Program-made: the position numbers and the translations under genes
Assembly (NCBI GenBank): GCA_963669435.1
Contig: OY770025.1
Span: 1 to 64,000, forward strand
From: CALJFL01 sp963669435
GTDB lineage: Bacteria; Pseudomonadota; Gammaproteobacteria; Pseudomonadales; Halieaceae
Direction: 5' to 3'
DNA: 64,000 bases
Shown: in pieces, positions 27,163-36,649 of the stretch
Layout of the letters: each line of letters starts with the position of its first letter
How positions within the stretch are numbered: the stretch's first letter is position 1
Notes under the pieces: generated by a model
What the model was told of the DNA's origin: nothing
Database searches by the model: none
What the model saw: only the letters and a program-made list of their open reading frames with translations

Positions 27163-27510
27163 TTCAGTTTCCTGTTAACCACCGTAGGCTTCTAGAGGGG
27201 ACTGAGCATCGCTACTCGAATTCTTTTATATAGAACATATGTATTTTATATAGAGGCTCCCGGAAATGCAAGAATCCTCCAAATTCTCAGGGTTTTTCGT
27301 GATTCCTATAACGCTGAAGCGCGGTGCAATCCGTTCCAACACGTATCGTAAAAATCAATCAGGGCGAGTCGCGCCCGAGAAATGCCGATCGATATGGACT
27401 CCGACAATGTGTGGACCAGCTTTCAAGTAAGGCCGGAGCCGGTGCCTACTGTCACTTCAAGCCAGAATCGACCCAATACTTGCAAAAAGAGATTGCGCAG
27501 CAGGACGGAG
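27163..27510. other. Intergenic, BVMO promoter region
   Basis: 348 bases. The first 140 hold the BVMO operon promoter and operator A. I see no gene or clear structure in 27300-27510. Confidence 0.5.
27227..27252. promoter_or_regulatory. Regulon operator A (BVMO operon)
   Basis: 26-bp imperfect palindrome: TATATA ends with GAACA and TGTATTT inside. Same length and layout as operators B-F. Located 65 bp upstream of the BVMO start. Confidence 0.65.
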
Positions 27511-28950
27511 TCACTGGGACCGTCTCTTCGATCTGGGGATCACTGCCTTGTAGAGGGCATCATATGACTCCTCGATACACTCAGCGTAAAGGTCTGGATC
27601 CGGCATCATCTTTCGGCAGCAGGAAAACGATACTGAGATTTCATCGCAGTAAGAATTGATGATTTGGAAGAGACCAATACCGTTGAGCACAGGGCCTACC
27701 CCAAAATTACTTATCATCTTCGCGCCACTAAAGTAGAGTGGTACTTTAGATTGTGGCACGTTGGTGATGCTACAGTTAAACATAGGTTTTGTTCGCTCAA
27801 CGATTTTAAAATCCCCGCCCAGCTTCGCCATTGGAGCGACCAATAAAGACGGCGCCAGCTCAACCAGGTTATTCATCGTCCCAGCGCCAAGTGTTTGGGT
27901 ATATGCTTTTGCGCTTCGAGTTGCCTCACTGATAGCACGGAGACGCTCGATGGGATCCTCGATATCAGAACATAACTGCACGGCCATATTAGCAACCTGA
28001 TTTCCGCCAGCACCCTCTGCGCCCTCGCGTCTAATGTTTACAGGCACAGCTGCCACCAGCGATTCTTCGGGCAGTTCCTCCTTCAGTTCCAGGTATCTGC
28101 GCAACGCGCCGCTGGATACAGCCAATGCAACATCATTAATCGTAGCGTTTCCTATTGCGTCCTTAATGGCGCGGAAATCTCCGAGGCTAAATCTCACCGA
28201 GTTAAAGATCCGGTCAGCTGAAACGTTTGAGTTGAACCGGGTTCGAGGCACCGACCTAATGCGCTTCAGCTCTCCCTTATAAACTCCCCGAGCTACCATA
28301 GCCAGAGACGGCAGCGCTTCTCGAGCCGCACCAAATACTCGACCCGGATACTTAAGTGCGTTCGTTTGCGCGTTCATTAACAGTCGAAATGTAGACTCTC
28401 TCTGCCCTGATGGTATTTCAACGGCTGTCTTCTTTGCCTTCGTTCGAACTTCTGGCTCGAGATCGTGAATAACCGTACCAATTTGCGCCCCGGCAGCACC
28501 GTCTATAGATGCATGATGAATTTTGGAAAGCAAACCGACGCAACCCTTCGGGTAACCGGCTAAACCGTCAAGTCCTTCAATAAAGTACATTTCCCATAAA
28601 GGCCGTGATCGATCTAACGGGAGCGCATGGATGTGTGCCACCAGCGCGCATAGCTGCTCCCAATTTCCTGGTTTCGGCAACGAAAAGTGCTTTATGTGGT
28701 ACTCCGGAACAAAATCTTCTTCCGCCAGCCAATAGGGGTGGTCAATATTGAGTGGCGTGTGGACCAGCACCTCATTCATTGTGGGCACTGATCGACCACG
28801 CAATTTTATATGCTCTACCGCCTCCTCAAACTCGAGCTTTCCACCCGGCGCCGTAGACGTATCATAAATCGCCAGGCCGCCCACGTGCATAGGCGAATTC
28901 TCCAGCTCCGTATAAAGGAACGCGGCGTCAATGCCAGTTAGCTGTCTCAA
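27511..28950 (-). CDS. Wax ester synthase/diacylglycerol acyltransferase (WS/DGAT)
   Basis: 479 aa. Opens LTGIDAAFLYTE and has the condensing motif HHASIDG near residue 150 (fits HHxxxDG), ND-containing ATINDVALAVSSGALRRYLE and PLYFSGAKMISNFGVGPVLNG near the end, all typical of bacterial WS/DGAT. It esterifies an acyl-CoA with a long-chain alcohol or diacylglycerol for storage lipid. It has its own promoter with operator B, so it appears controlled together with the BVMO and hydrolase genes. It may store or detoxify acyl groups from the imported substrate, or esterify an alcohol intermediate; that is inference. Confidence 0.92.
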   Translation of the reverse strand: MRQLTGIDAAFLYTELENSPMHVGGLAIYDTSTAPGGKLEFEEAVEHIKLRGRSVPTMNEVLVHTPLNIDHPYWLAEEDFVPEYHIKHFSLPKPGNWEQLCALVAHIHALPLDRSRPLWEMYFIEGLDGLAGYPKGCVGLLSKIHHASIDGAAGAQIGTVIHDLEPEVRTKAKKTAVEIPSGQRESTFRLLMNAQTNALKYPGRVFGAAREALPSLAMVARGVYKGELKRIRSVPRTRFNSNVSADRIFNSVRFSLGDFRAIKDAIGNATINDVALAVSSGALRRYLELKEELPEESLVAAVPVNIRREGAEGAGGNQVANMAVQLCSDIEDPIERLRAISEATRSAKAYTQTLGAGTMNNLVELAPSLLVAPMAKLGGDFKIVERTKPMFNCSITNVPQSKVPLYFSGAKMISNFGVGPVLNGIGLFQIINSYCDEISVSFSCCRKMMPDPDLYAECIEESYDALYKAVIPRSKRRSQ

Positions 28951-29069
28951 AACGACCTCCCTATAGCGTATACACGCGGCATGATCGATAAGGTACGACC
29001 GAGTTTGAATGGCGTTAAGGACAATAAGGCCAAGCTGAACGGTCGTGGCGTGCTTTTAAACCGAATATT

Positions 29070-29095
29070 TATATAATACATTATTATTCTATATA
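29070..29095. promoter_or_regulatory. Regulon operator B (WS/DGAT)
   Basis: 26-bp element with TATATA at both ends, ATACA on the left and ATTC on the right. 120 bp upstream of the WS/DGAT start. Confidence 0.65.
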
Positions 29096-29216
29096 GTAAA
29101 TAGGGCCGAATACACACTCCAACGCACTCAGACGTTCACACCGGTAATCCAGATCAGCAGCAGTGTCGACGTTCAATCGTGCGAACAGGCTTCGCAGTTG
29201 CATCGTCTATGCTTTT

Positions 29217-29242
29217 TATATAAAATACTTTTGTTCTATATA
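29217..29242. promoter_or_regulatory. Regulon operator C (serine hydrolase)
   Basis: 26-bp element with TATATA ends, AAATA on the left and TGTTC on the right. 52 bp upstream of the hydrolase start. Confidence 0.65.
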
Positions 29243-29293
29243 GTTTAGTAATTGCAGCGCCGTATTCAAACAAACACTTTCTGAGTAGAGGAC

Positions 29294-30451
29294 ATGACAA
29301 TGGGTGACAAAGTAGAGATATCTGGACAAGTAGCATCAGGTTTCGAGGGCGTTTCTGAGGCTTATGAGCAAAATTTCCATCGAGACGATATTTACCAGGA
29401 ACTCGGGTCCTCACTCTGCGTGTATCACCGCGGTGAGTGCGTTGTAGATATCTGGGGAGGCTATCAGGATCGCGAGAAGACGAGGCCCTGGGAGGCAGAC
29501 ACCACCATATGCGTCTACTCCACCACGAAAGCATTAGCAGCCGTCTGCGCCGCTGTACTGGTAGATAGAGGCGAGATGAACTATGCAGATCCTGTATCAA
29601 GATTTTGGCCTGAATACAGCCAGAAAGGTAAGGAAGGAACGACAATCGCCCATTGCCTCTCTCACCAAACAGGAACTTCGGCTATGCGAGAGCCGACAGA
29701 GCTCGACGATCTGATGAACTGGGGTTTGATTTGCGAGAGATTGGCGAACCAGGAGCCCTATTGGATACCTGGCGAGGCCACCGCCTATCACGGCTGGACC
29801 TATGGCTATCTCGTGGGTGAAATCGTGCGCCGTGTGTCCGGAAAGAGCATCGGTGCTTTCCTTCAGGATGAGATCTCGGGCCCTCTGGGTGCTGACGCGT
29901 ACATCGGCTTGCCTGAAGACAAAGACAGTGGAGCTGCCATACTCTATGGGCCAAAGCTGCAACATGATGCGCCCAACATGGACGAACTACCCGAGTTTCT
30001 TGTTGACGCAATGACCAACCCCTTACTTGATCCCGAGAGTCCAAACCGGAGGGAATGGCGAGCTTCAGAGATGCCTGCTACCGGCGGCTACGCGTCTGCT
30101 CGAGGGTTGGCCAAGATTTTCAAGCCACTTTCATTAGGTGGTTCTCATGAAGGTTCCAGCTTGCTGTCAAGCGGTGCTCTCGATCAAATGACGACTATCG
30201 CGAGCAATCGTGTTGATGGCGTCCTGGGCCAGCCGGTTGATTGGGCACACGGTGTCGTCAAGAACAATCTTAGCCTTTACGGGCCCAACAAGGACGCATT
30301 TGGACACAGTGGTTGGGGCGGCTCATTTGTATGCGCAGACCGCGATAAAGAGCTCGCGATTGGTTTTGTGTGCAACCAGATGGGCCCTGACCCCATCGGT
30401 GATGCTCGGACTCTGCCAGTTATTGAAGCAATCTTTCACAGCCTGAGCTAA
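29294..30451 (+). CDS. EstB-type serine hydrolase (beta-lactamase fold)
   Basis: 385 aa. Ser-x-x-Lys is seen in VYSTTKALAAV (near residue 77), the Tyr in AYHGWTYGYLVG near 160, and a C-terminal GHSGWGGSF, the pattern of class C beta-lactamase-like esterases (EstB, family VIII). No signal peptide, so cytosolic ester hydrolysis is expected. In this regulon the natural job would be cleavage of the ester or lactone made by the Baeyer-Villiger enzyme. Starts at ATG 29294 behind AGAGGAC. Its stop overlaps the next start as TAATG, so the CMD-family protein is translationally coupled. Confidence 0.88.
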   Translation: MTMGDKVEISGQVASGFEGVSEAYEQNFHRDDIYQELGSSLCVYHRGECVVDIWGGYQDREKTRPWEADTTICVYSTTKALAAVCAAVLVDRGEMNYADPVSRFWPEYSQKGKEGTTIAHCLSHQTGTSAMREPTELDDLMNWGLICERLANQEPYWIPGEATAYHGWTYGYLVGEIVRRVSGKSIGAFLQDEISGPLGADAYIGLPEDKDSGAAILYGPKLQHDAPNMDELPEFLVDAMTNPLLDPESPNRREWRASEMPATGGYASARGLAKIFKPLSLGGSHEGSSLLSSGALDQMTTIASNRVDGVLGQPVDWAHGVVKNNLSLYGPNKDAFGHSGWGGSFVCADRDKELAIGFVCNQMGPDPIGDARTLPVIEAIFHSLS

Positions 30452-31035
30452 TGAGTTCATCAACTGTTAAAGATAGATCGGCGCCAAGGATGGCGCCCCT
30501 GGCTCTCGAAGACCTTGAGCAAACAGATCGATCAATAATAGAGCCATTGTACGAGTCGGCCGATACTCGCAACATATTAATGACTCTCGCCAACCACCCA
30601 GACCTATTGCGGGAGTGGCTACCGATAACGCGCTATACCTTCAATGGCAGTAAACTCAAGTCGCCAGATATTGAACTTATCTGCCTGCGAACTACCTGGT
30701 CCTACAAGGCGGACTATGAGTACACTCATCACGCCAAACTTGCTGAGGGCCGGGGCTTATCAATAGCCGAGATCGATCAAGTCCCCCTGGGCCCCAATGG
30801 GTCGATCTTCAGCAACCGTCAAAAAGCATTGTTACGGGCGGTAGACAAGCTATTGGACAACAGGGACCTGCCAGAATCCGAATGGCAAGAACTCTCACAC
30901 CATTATTCTGATGCGCAGGTCATGGATATCGTTATTACATGCGCAAATTATGCAGCGATATCACTGATGCAAAAGTCACTCCGAGTACAGCTCGAAGAAG
31001 GTTTTCAAAAACACCCACACTTTCACAGAAGCTGA
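30451..31035 (+). CDS. Carboxymuconolactone decarboxylase (CMD) family protein
   Basis: 194 aa, AhpD-like all-helical fold. Family features: a central SPDIELICLRTTWSYKADYEYTHHAKLAEGRGLS with the His pair, and NRQKALLRAVDKLLDNRDLPESEWQELSHHYSDAQVMDIVITCANY. There is no CxxC redox pair, so peroxidase activity is unlikely. Such proteins in catabolic clusters are poorly understood. It is coupled to the EstB-type hydrolase by a TAATG overlap. Two further CMD genes follow at 37.5 and 38.1 kb. An intrinsic terminator for the facing gene lies just past its end. Confidence 0.85.
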   Translation: MSSSTVKDRSAPRMAPLALEDLEQTDRSIIEPLYESADTRNILMTLANHPDLLREWLPITRYTFNGSKLKSPDIELICLRTTWSYKADYEYTHHAKLAEGRGLSIAEIDQVPLGPNGSIFSNRQKALLRAVDKLLDNRDLPESEWQELSHHYSDAQVMDIVITCANYAAISLMQKSLRVQLEEGFQKHPHFHRS

Positions 31036-31036
31036 C

Positions 31037-31071
31037 AAAAAAGAGCCGGTCAACCCATCCGACTGACCGGC
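31037..31071 (-). terminator. Intrinsic terminator of the alcohol dehydrogenase gene
   Basis: On the minus strand the stem GCCGGTCA/TGACCGGC with an 11-base loop is followed by TCTTTTTT. Located 45-80 bp past the dehydrogenase stop codon. Confidence 0.8.
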
Positions 31072-31114
31072 CCAAGCGTGGAAATGTGCGCAGGCAAGCG
31101 CTTAACTTTCTCTG

Positions 31115-32164
31115 CTACCAATCAATGTCGTTCTCAAGCACGATACGGAACCGGGCCTGCCCCTTCTTTACGCGCTCAATAGCTTGATTGCACTCGGACA
31201 TCTTCATCACCTCAATGATTGGCTTAATGCCGTGGCGCGTAGCAAATTCAAGCATCTCCCGGGTATGCTCTCTTCCGCCAGAGGAACTACCCTGGATTGC
31301 TTTTTGCCCGATAATCAAATGCGGTGCCGGGAAGTCCATCGGCTGCATCGCCGCTCCGACAACGACAAGGCGTCCCATTGGGCGTAGCACGCGAACAAAA
31401 TGCTTCAATCCCACGTCACCACCATAGATTGTGGAGAAGATGAAATCTTGTGAAGATTTTGCGGCTCGCAGTTCATCCCGATTGGCAAAATTGACGACGT
31501 GCGTGGCGCCCAATTTCTTGAAGGATTCCACGTCTTCTTCGGACGGGTCAGCTGCAAATGCGGTTACTTCACAACCCATTGCCGCAGCGAACTGTACGGA
31601 AAGGTGCCCTAAACCGCCGATTCCGACTACACCTACCTTCATATAGGGGGTTGTATATAGCCGTAGCGGTGTGAATGCGGTTACGCCAGCACACATCAGA
31701 GGAGCAGCAGCTAGTGGGTCAAGCTTATCGGGTATGGGAATCACCCATTCGCTTTTGATGCTTATATGATCGGCGAAGCCTCCGTTCTCGCCAGGCTGTA
31801 GCGTCATGAGCGCGTCTTCACACAACTGCTCCAGACCGCTATTGCATTCGTGGCAATTCATACAGCTACTACGATACGGGCCTATGCCCACCCGCTGGCC
31901 AATTTCCAAGTGGCTTACGCCATCGCCGAAAGCGACCACCTCACCGATTACCTCATGGCCAGGAATGAATGGGTACTGCGTCCACCCAAATTGATTGTCG
32001 ATAGAATCAATGTCACTTGCGCAGACGCCGCAACAGAGCACCTTCACCACTACATCCTGAGTTTCGAGGTTATCCATTGAATACTCGTAGGGCTTCAAAG
32101 GATTGGTGTTGTCGTAGGCTGCGTATCCTTTTACCGGAATTGGGAGCGTAGCTGATGCTGACAT
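31115..32164 (-). CDS. Zinc-dependent NAD(P) alcohol dehydrogenase (YahK/CAD-like)
   Basis: 349 aa from ATG 32164, with AGGAG upstream; the longer open frame begins inside operator D and is not credible. Catalytic-zinc ligands are in CCGVCASDID and GHEVIGEV. The structural-zinc Cys cluster is CMNCHECNSGLEQLC, and the Rossmann motif is GVVGIGGLGHLSVQFA. It oxidises primary alcohols or reduces aldehydes. In this regulon it could oxidise the alcohol released after ester cleavage. It is transcribed away from the acyl-CoA ligase at 32340, with operator D 25 bp upstream of the start. Confidence 0.92.
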   Translation of the reverse strand: MSASATLPIPVKGYAAYDNTNPLKPYEYSMDNLETQDVVVKVLCCGVCASDIDSIDNQFGWTQYPFIPGHEVIGEVVAFGDGVSHLEIGQRVGIGPYRSSCMNCHECNSGLEQLCEDALMTLQPGENGGFADHISIKSEWVIPIPDKLDPLAAAPLMCAGVTAFTPLRLYTTPYMKVGVVGIGGLGHLSVQFAAAMGCEVTAFAADPSEEDVESFKKLGATHVVNFANRDELRAAKSSQDFIFSTIYGGDVGLKHFVRVLRPMGRLVVVGAAMQPMDFPAPHLIIGQKAIQGSSSGGREHTREMLEFATRHGIKPIIEVMKMSECNQAIERVKKGQARFRIVLENDIDW

Positions 32165-32188
32165 AAGACTCTCCTGAGAGTTGATTTT

Positions 32189-32214
32189 TATACGAAACAA
32201 TAATATTCTATTTA
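32189..32214. promoter_or_regulatory. Regulon operator D (ADH and acyl-CoA ligase)
   Basis: 26-bp element, the most degenerate copy: TATACG at the left, AAACA inside, ATTCTATTTA at the right. It sits between the divergent dehydrogenase and ligase genes and could control both. Confidence 0.6.
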
Positions 32215-32339
32215 ATAACGACTCATACTTCAATATGTTTTAACGAAAATTCGAGGTTGCCAATGGAATATCCATCGCAAACGTCCTCTGCGCTAAACCG
32301 TTCGTTTACGACAGTTTCAATCGGTGGAGACCACAGGTA

Positions 32340-33956
32340 ATGGAAGACTGGAATCTTGCAGATTGCCTTGACGCGATCGCTGACATCCGGGGTGATCACC
32401 CTGCGTTGATACAGACCGGTAAAGCTTTAACCTGGAAGACATTTGAAGAACACGCTAGCACTATCGCTTCTTGGCTCTCAAACAATGGCGTGCAGTGCGG
32501 TAGTCAGGTCGCGCTATACACCCACAATCACGTTGCCTACCTGGAAACGAGTTACGCATGCATGAAGGCCGGTATGGTGCCGGTAAACATCAATCATCAG
32601 TACAAAGAAGCGGAACTCATCTATCTGTTTGAAAATTCAGACGCGAGTGCGGTTCTTATACATGAAGATTTCCTGGGTACATTCGCGCTAATAGCCGACA
32701 AGTTGACCGACATCCGCGCCGTGCTGGTCATTGGCAAAGGGAGGACAACAGGACTGCCGTCATCGATGGTTGTAGAAAATTATGCCGATGTCCTGGCGCG
32801 CAAGGAGCCGTATCAAAATGACTCTCGCAGCGGCGACGACCTCATTTTCATCTACACGGGCGGCACTACCGGAATGCCCAAGGGAGTTATGTGGCGTCAA
32901 CGTGACCTGTACTCAACCCTGGCCGGGGGTCCCGAGGCTGCACCGCCGAACTCAATGGCGGCATTTCGTCAGGCCATAATTAACCAATCTGAACCAGTTT
33001 CCGCACTAATACTTCCGCCACTAATGCATGGAACGGCTTTTTTCGGCTCCCTGGTCGCGTTGCTGGAGGGCGGTACCGTCATTTTGACCAGCCCCGGATC
33101 TGGCTGCGATGCACAGGAGATATGCTCAATCATCTCCAATCATAAACCCACAGCGATGAGCATTGTGGGTGATACCTTTGCAAGGCCAATTCTCGATGAA
33201 TTAGATCGAGGGGACTACGATGCCACATCGCTGAAAATCATCGCCTCCTCGGGTTCATCATGGAGCAACCGGGTCAAGGCAGGACTGCTCAAACACAATA
33301 AGAGTATGAAATTACTTGATGGCCTGGGCTCTTCGGAAGCACACAACATTGGCACGTCAATTACCACCGTCGACAACGTCGATGATCCGCAGCCAAAATT
33401 TCTCTTTGGCGCAAATACGCTACTCGTTGATGAAGAAATGAACCGACTGGACTTAGAACCAGGAACAAAAGGCCTGATCGCAGTTGCTGGTGCAAAGCCC
33501 GTTGGTTACTACAAGGATTCACAGAAAAGCGCACAGACCTTTATAAAAATCGATGATCGAGAATGCGCCTTACCCGGAGATTGGGCATTAGTAAACGAAG
33601 ATGGTATGACGTTCACCCTGCTTGGGCGCGGCTCGATGTGCATAAACACTGGCGGCGAGAAGGTGTTTCCAGAAGAAGTTGAAACTGCCATCCGGCGGCA
33701 TCCCGAAGTACACGATGCAGCTGTAGTAGGCGTCCCTGACGAACGCTGGGGGCAAGCCGTGGTTGCAATCGTCTCCAGTTCAAACGCGATATTCAACCCC
33801 GAGGAAGTTAAGAGCTTCGTTAGAGAACAGCTGGCCAATTACAAAGTTCCCAAACACTTTATTCCTGTACCAGAAGTTTCCCGAAATCCGGCTGGCAAAG
33901 CCAACTACAAACTCGCCCTGGAGATCGCGTTAAAAGAACTGGCGATTGAGGACTGA
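32340..33956 (+). CDS. AMP-dependent acyl-CoA synthetase (FadD17/FadD19-like)
   Basis: 538 aa ANL ligase. P-loop IYTGGTTGMPKGVMWRQ near 180 (TGGTTGMPKG is the form seen in the FadD19/FadD17 group of sterol side-chain and related ligases), LGSSEAHNIG near 335, LGRGSMCINTGGEKVFPEEVE near 420 and the Lys region NPAGKANYKL at the end. It activates a carboxylic acid for beta-oxidation. It is a different subtype from the ligase at 23720, so the pathway may need two acids activated. Starts at ATG 32340 after GGTGGAG and ends 208 bp before the TonB receptor. Confidence 0.9.
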   Translation: MEDWNLADCLDAIADIRGDHPALIQTGKALTWKTFEEHASTIASWLSNNGVQCGSQVALYTHNHVAYLETSYACMKAGMVPVNINHQYKEAELIYLFENSDASAVLIHEDFLGTFALIADKLTDIRAVLVIGKGRTTGLPSSMVVENYADVLARKEPYQNDSRSGDDLIFIYTGGTTGMPKGVMWRQRDLYSTLAGGPEAAPPNSMAAFRQAIINQSEPVSALILPPLMHGTAFFGSLVALLEGGTVILTSPGSGCDAQEICSIISNHKPTAMSIVGDTFARPILDELDRGDYDATSLKIIASSGSSWSNRVKAGLLKHNKSMKLLDGLGSSEAHNIGTSITTVDNVDDPQPKFLFGANTLLVDEEMNRLDLEPGTKGLIAVAGAKPVGYYKDSQKSAQTFIKIDDRECALPGDWALVNEDGMTFTLLGRGSMCINTGGEKVFPEEVETAIRRHPEVHDAAVVGVPDERWGQAVVAIVSSSNAIFNPEEVKSFVREQLANYKVPKHFIPVPEVSRNPAGKANYKLALEIALKELAIED

Positions 33957-34027
33957 TGTAAATCTACCGCCTCATAGTCAACTCATTCGCAAAAGGTCTA
34001 GGGAAGATCACTAAATTTATTTTGATT

Positions 34028-34053
34028 TATATAGAATACTTATGTACTATATA
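34028..34053. promoter_or_regulatory. Regulon operator E (TonB receptor)
   Basis: 26-bp element, TATATA at both ends, GAATA left and TGTAC right. 112 bp upstream of the receptor start. Confidence 0.65.
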
Positions 34054-34164
34054 AATTATGGCAATGCAGCTCGCTGCACACCGGTAGCGAGTGGCACCTG
34101 TAATTACCGTTGAGGAAATATCGCCAGGCATTTCTAACTCGTTGATAAGAATAGGTAAGAAACT

Positions 34165-36468
34165 ATGAAAAGCATCTCAGTACCGACGACTATCCAGCGC
34201 ACGAAAGATGGATTTCCAGTTAAACCACTTGCCTACTCGCTCGCGTTCCTAATGCAGTTCGGCGCCATCGAGGCTATGGCGCAACTCGAGGAGGTTATCG
34301 TCACCGCCCAGAAACGCGAGCAGAGCGTGAATGATGTACCTATGTCGATCACCGCGTTAAGTGGTGAAGCCATGTCGGATAATGGCATTAACTTCGTTCA
34401 GGACCTGGCGAAGGCTGTGCCTGCGTTTAATTACACCGAATCACGGGTGGGCTCCCCTATCTACACGTTAAGAGGCATAGGATTCAACGACATCGCTGTC
34501 GGTGGCCGGCCAACCGTGAGTGTTTACCAAGACGAAGTGCCAATACCCTTTGCAATCGAGACCCGAGGCGGGTTCTTAGACCTTGAGCGCGTTGAGGTAC
34601 TGAAGGGTCCCCAGGGGACACTGTTTGGACAAAATTCGACGGGGGGCGCCATCAACTTGATCGCTGCGAAGCCCACAGATGAACTTGAGGCAGCTGTCGA
34701 TTTAAGTGTTGGTGATTATTCCTACTACAAGATTGGCGGTTTTGTCAGTGGCCCAATATCGGATCAACTGCGGTATCGCGCCGCTGTTGAGCATAAGCAA
34801 CGCGACGGCTGGCAGGACAACTACCTGCGTAGTGGCGATATGGCGGCGGACGAAACCACCGATTATCGCTTCTTACTTGACTGGACACCGTCTGATCGCC
34901 TCCAGATCGGCCTGAACCTGAATGGCTTCATTAATAAATCAGAGAGCCAGGCACCGCAACTTTCTGAAATTTCTCCTGGCATTCCACCGCTGGCCCCTCT
35001 TGTTCCAGGTTTGCTGGACACACCGTTGCCAGATGAAGACAACGAAGAAGCCGATTGGACAGACGATGACTACGAGCGTGACAATCAATTTTATCAGGTG
35101 AATCTACGCATAGATTATGATCTGGGCGAAAACTATACACTCACCTCATTGACCTCCTATAGCAACTATGACGGAGAGCAAACGCAGGACGTTGATGGCA
35201 TGGCGATCGTCGGTTATCAGCAGACAACCTTTGGTGAAATCGAGTCATTCTTTCAAGAACTCCGCATCGGCGGCGAGCCAAATGATAGAACGTATCTAAC
35301 CGCGGGCATCAATTATGCTTACGATGAAACTCGAGAATTTAATGAGGGCGACCTTGGCGGCAGCACATTGTCGGTAGCGTTCGGAGGTCTAAGCACATTT
35401 GACCTGCAAAATGACCAGGATATCGACACATTCGCGGTCTTTGCGAATGTAGACTACAACTTGACAGACACTCTGCTCATTCACGGCGGACTTCGCTATA
35501 CAGATTCTACGAATGAGTTTACTGGATGCTCCAGGGATAGTGGCGATGGCACAGCGGCAGCAATCTTTGGAGCAGCCCTTGGCACTGTGATCGAGCCAGG
35601 AGGCTGTTTTACCGCTGATACGACATTTACGCCCACCCTGGTGGAAGACGAACTGGAAGAAGACAACATATCCTGGCGACTGGGATTGGACTGGGGCTTT
35701 ACCGATAATTCAAAGCTGTACGCGAATGTTAGCCGAGGCTTTAAGGCGGGCGGCTTCCCCACACTGGCTGCGACGGCGACGGTGCAATACGAGGCTACCA
35801 CCGAGGAAGAACTTACGGCATACGAAATCGGTTACAAGGGTACGCTTGCCGACAATAGCGTGCAGCTTAATGGCGCCATTTTCTACTATGACTACTCCGA
35901 CAAACAGGTACTTGGCTTCTTCGTTGACCCTGTATTTGGGCCGATACTACGACTAATAAATGTTCCGGAGTCCGATGTCACCGGCGCTGAGATATCACTA
36001 GACTGGGCGACGCCTGTCAATGGATTGGATGTAAGATTCTCGGCCTCTCACATAGATTCTGAGGTGACCAAGGACTTCTTCAACCCAGACCCGTTCGGAA
36101 ACATGATTAATTTTAAAGGCGAGTCCTTTCCAAACGCGCCCGATACCCAGATGTTCCTGGACGTCGGGTACAGCTGGAGGGCAACCGACAGCTTCGACAT
36201 GTTCGTAGGCCTTAATGCCAGCTATCAAAGCGAGACTAATTCAGAGTTTGGAGAAACCACTGAACTGGAAGTGGATTCATTCAGCCTGATAAATCTAAGA
36301 GCAGGTGCAGAATCAACGAACGGCTCATGGAGAGTTATGGCGTGGGTTCGCAACCTCGAAGATGACTACTACTGGAACTCCGCTTCCAAGACTAATGACA
36401 CCATCATCAGGTTCACGGGTCTGCCAAGGATGTATGGCGTAGATTTCCGATACAACTTCGGCAGTTAA
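34165..36468 (+). CDS. TonB-dependent receptor of the ketone regulon
   Basis: 767 aa, intact. The signal peptide ends near AMAQ, then the TonB box LEEVIVTAQKREQS, plug motifs VPMSITALSG and VEVLKGPQGTLFGQNSTGG, and a barrel ending DFRYNFGS. It is a substrate-type receptor with no Fur box; operator E lies upstream instead, so it should be induced with the BVMO, hydrolase and ligase genes and import the pathway substrate across the outer membrane. The barrel is clearly paralogous to the broken receptor at 42430-44833 (for example SRGFKAGGFPT and NGAIFYYDYSDKQ). Confidence 0.93.
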   Translation: MKSISVPTTIQRTKDGFPVKPLAYSLAFLMQFGAIEAMAQLEEVIVTAQKREQSVNDVPMSITALSGEAMSDNGINFVQDLAKAVPAFNYTESRVGSPIYTLRGIGFNDIAVGGRPTVSVYQDEVPIPFAIETRGGFLDLERVEVLKGPQGTLFGQNSTGGAINLIAAKPTDELEAAVDLSVGDYSYYKIGGFVSGPISDQLRYRAAVEHKQRDGWQDNYLRSGDMAADETTDYRFLLDWTPSDRLQIGLNLNGFINKSESQAPQLSEISPGIPPLAPLVPGLLDTPLPDEDNEEADWTDDDYERDNQFYQVNLRIDYDLGENYTLTSLTSYSNYDGEQTQDVDGMAIVGYQQTTFGEIESFFQELRIGGEPNDRTYLTAGINYAYDETREFNEGDLGGSTLSVAFGGLSTFDLQNDQDIDTFAVFANVDYNLTDTLLIHGGLRYTDSTNEFTGCSRDSGDGTAAAIFGAALGTVIEPGGCFTADTTFTPTLVEDELEEDNISWRLGLDWGFTDNSKLYANVSRGFKAGGFPTLAATATVQYEATTEEELTAYEIGYKGTLADNSVQLNGAIFYYDYSDKQVLGFFVDPVFGPILRLINVPESDVTGAEISLDWATPVNGLDVRFSASHIDSEVTKDFFNPDPFGNMINFKGESFPNAPDTQMFLDVGYSWRATDSFDMFVGLNASYQSETNSEFGETTELEVDSFSLINLRAGAESTNGSWRVMAWVRNLEDDYYWNSASKTNDTIIRFTGLPRMYGVDFRYNFGS

Positions 36469-36582
36469 ATTCGTCACAGTTGCTGTCACTCTATGTCAGC
36501 TTCCCCACGGATGGGCACGCTGACTCCTTTACATTCCGCCAGGCTCGAACCCGCCGCCACTCTGCTTACTGCTTTACATAAA

Positions 36583-36618
36583 TATATGCACTCGATAAGC
36601 TTACGAGCTACGCATATA
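36583..36618. promoter_or_regulatory. Long inverted repeat upstream of the cluster TetR gene
   Basis: Outer arms TATATGC/GCATATA and inner arms CTCG/CGAG surround the palindrome TAAGCTTA. The whole structure is about 36 bp and lies 32 bp before the TetR start. Different in layout from operators A-F. Autoregulation is inferred. Confidence 0.45.
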
Positions 36619-36649
36619 TAGATTCCATTCATTAAACTGGTTCGTTCAC

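Larger units (their letters stand above)
28951..29293. other. Divergent intergenic region with two operators
   Basis: 343 bases between WS/DGAT (minus) and the serine hydrolase (plus), AT-rich at two places. Operators B (29070) and C (29217) are each placed to serve one gene. No gene seen. Confidence 0.6.
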
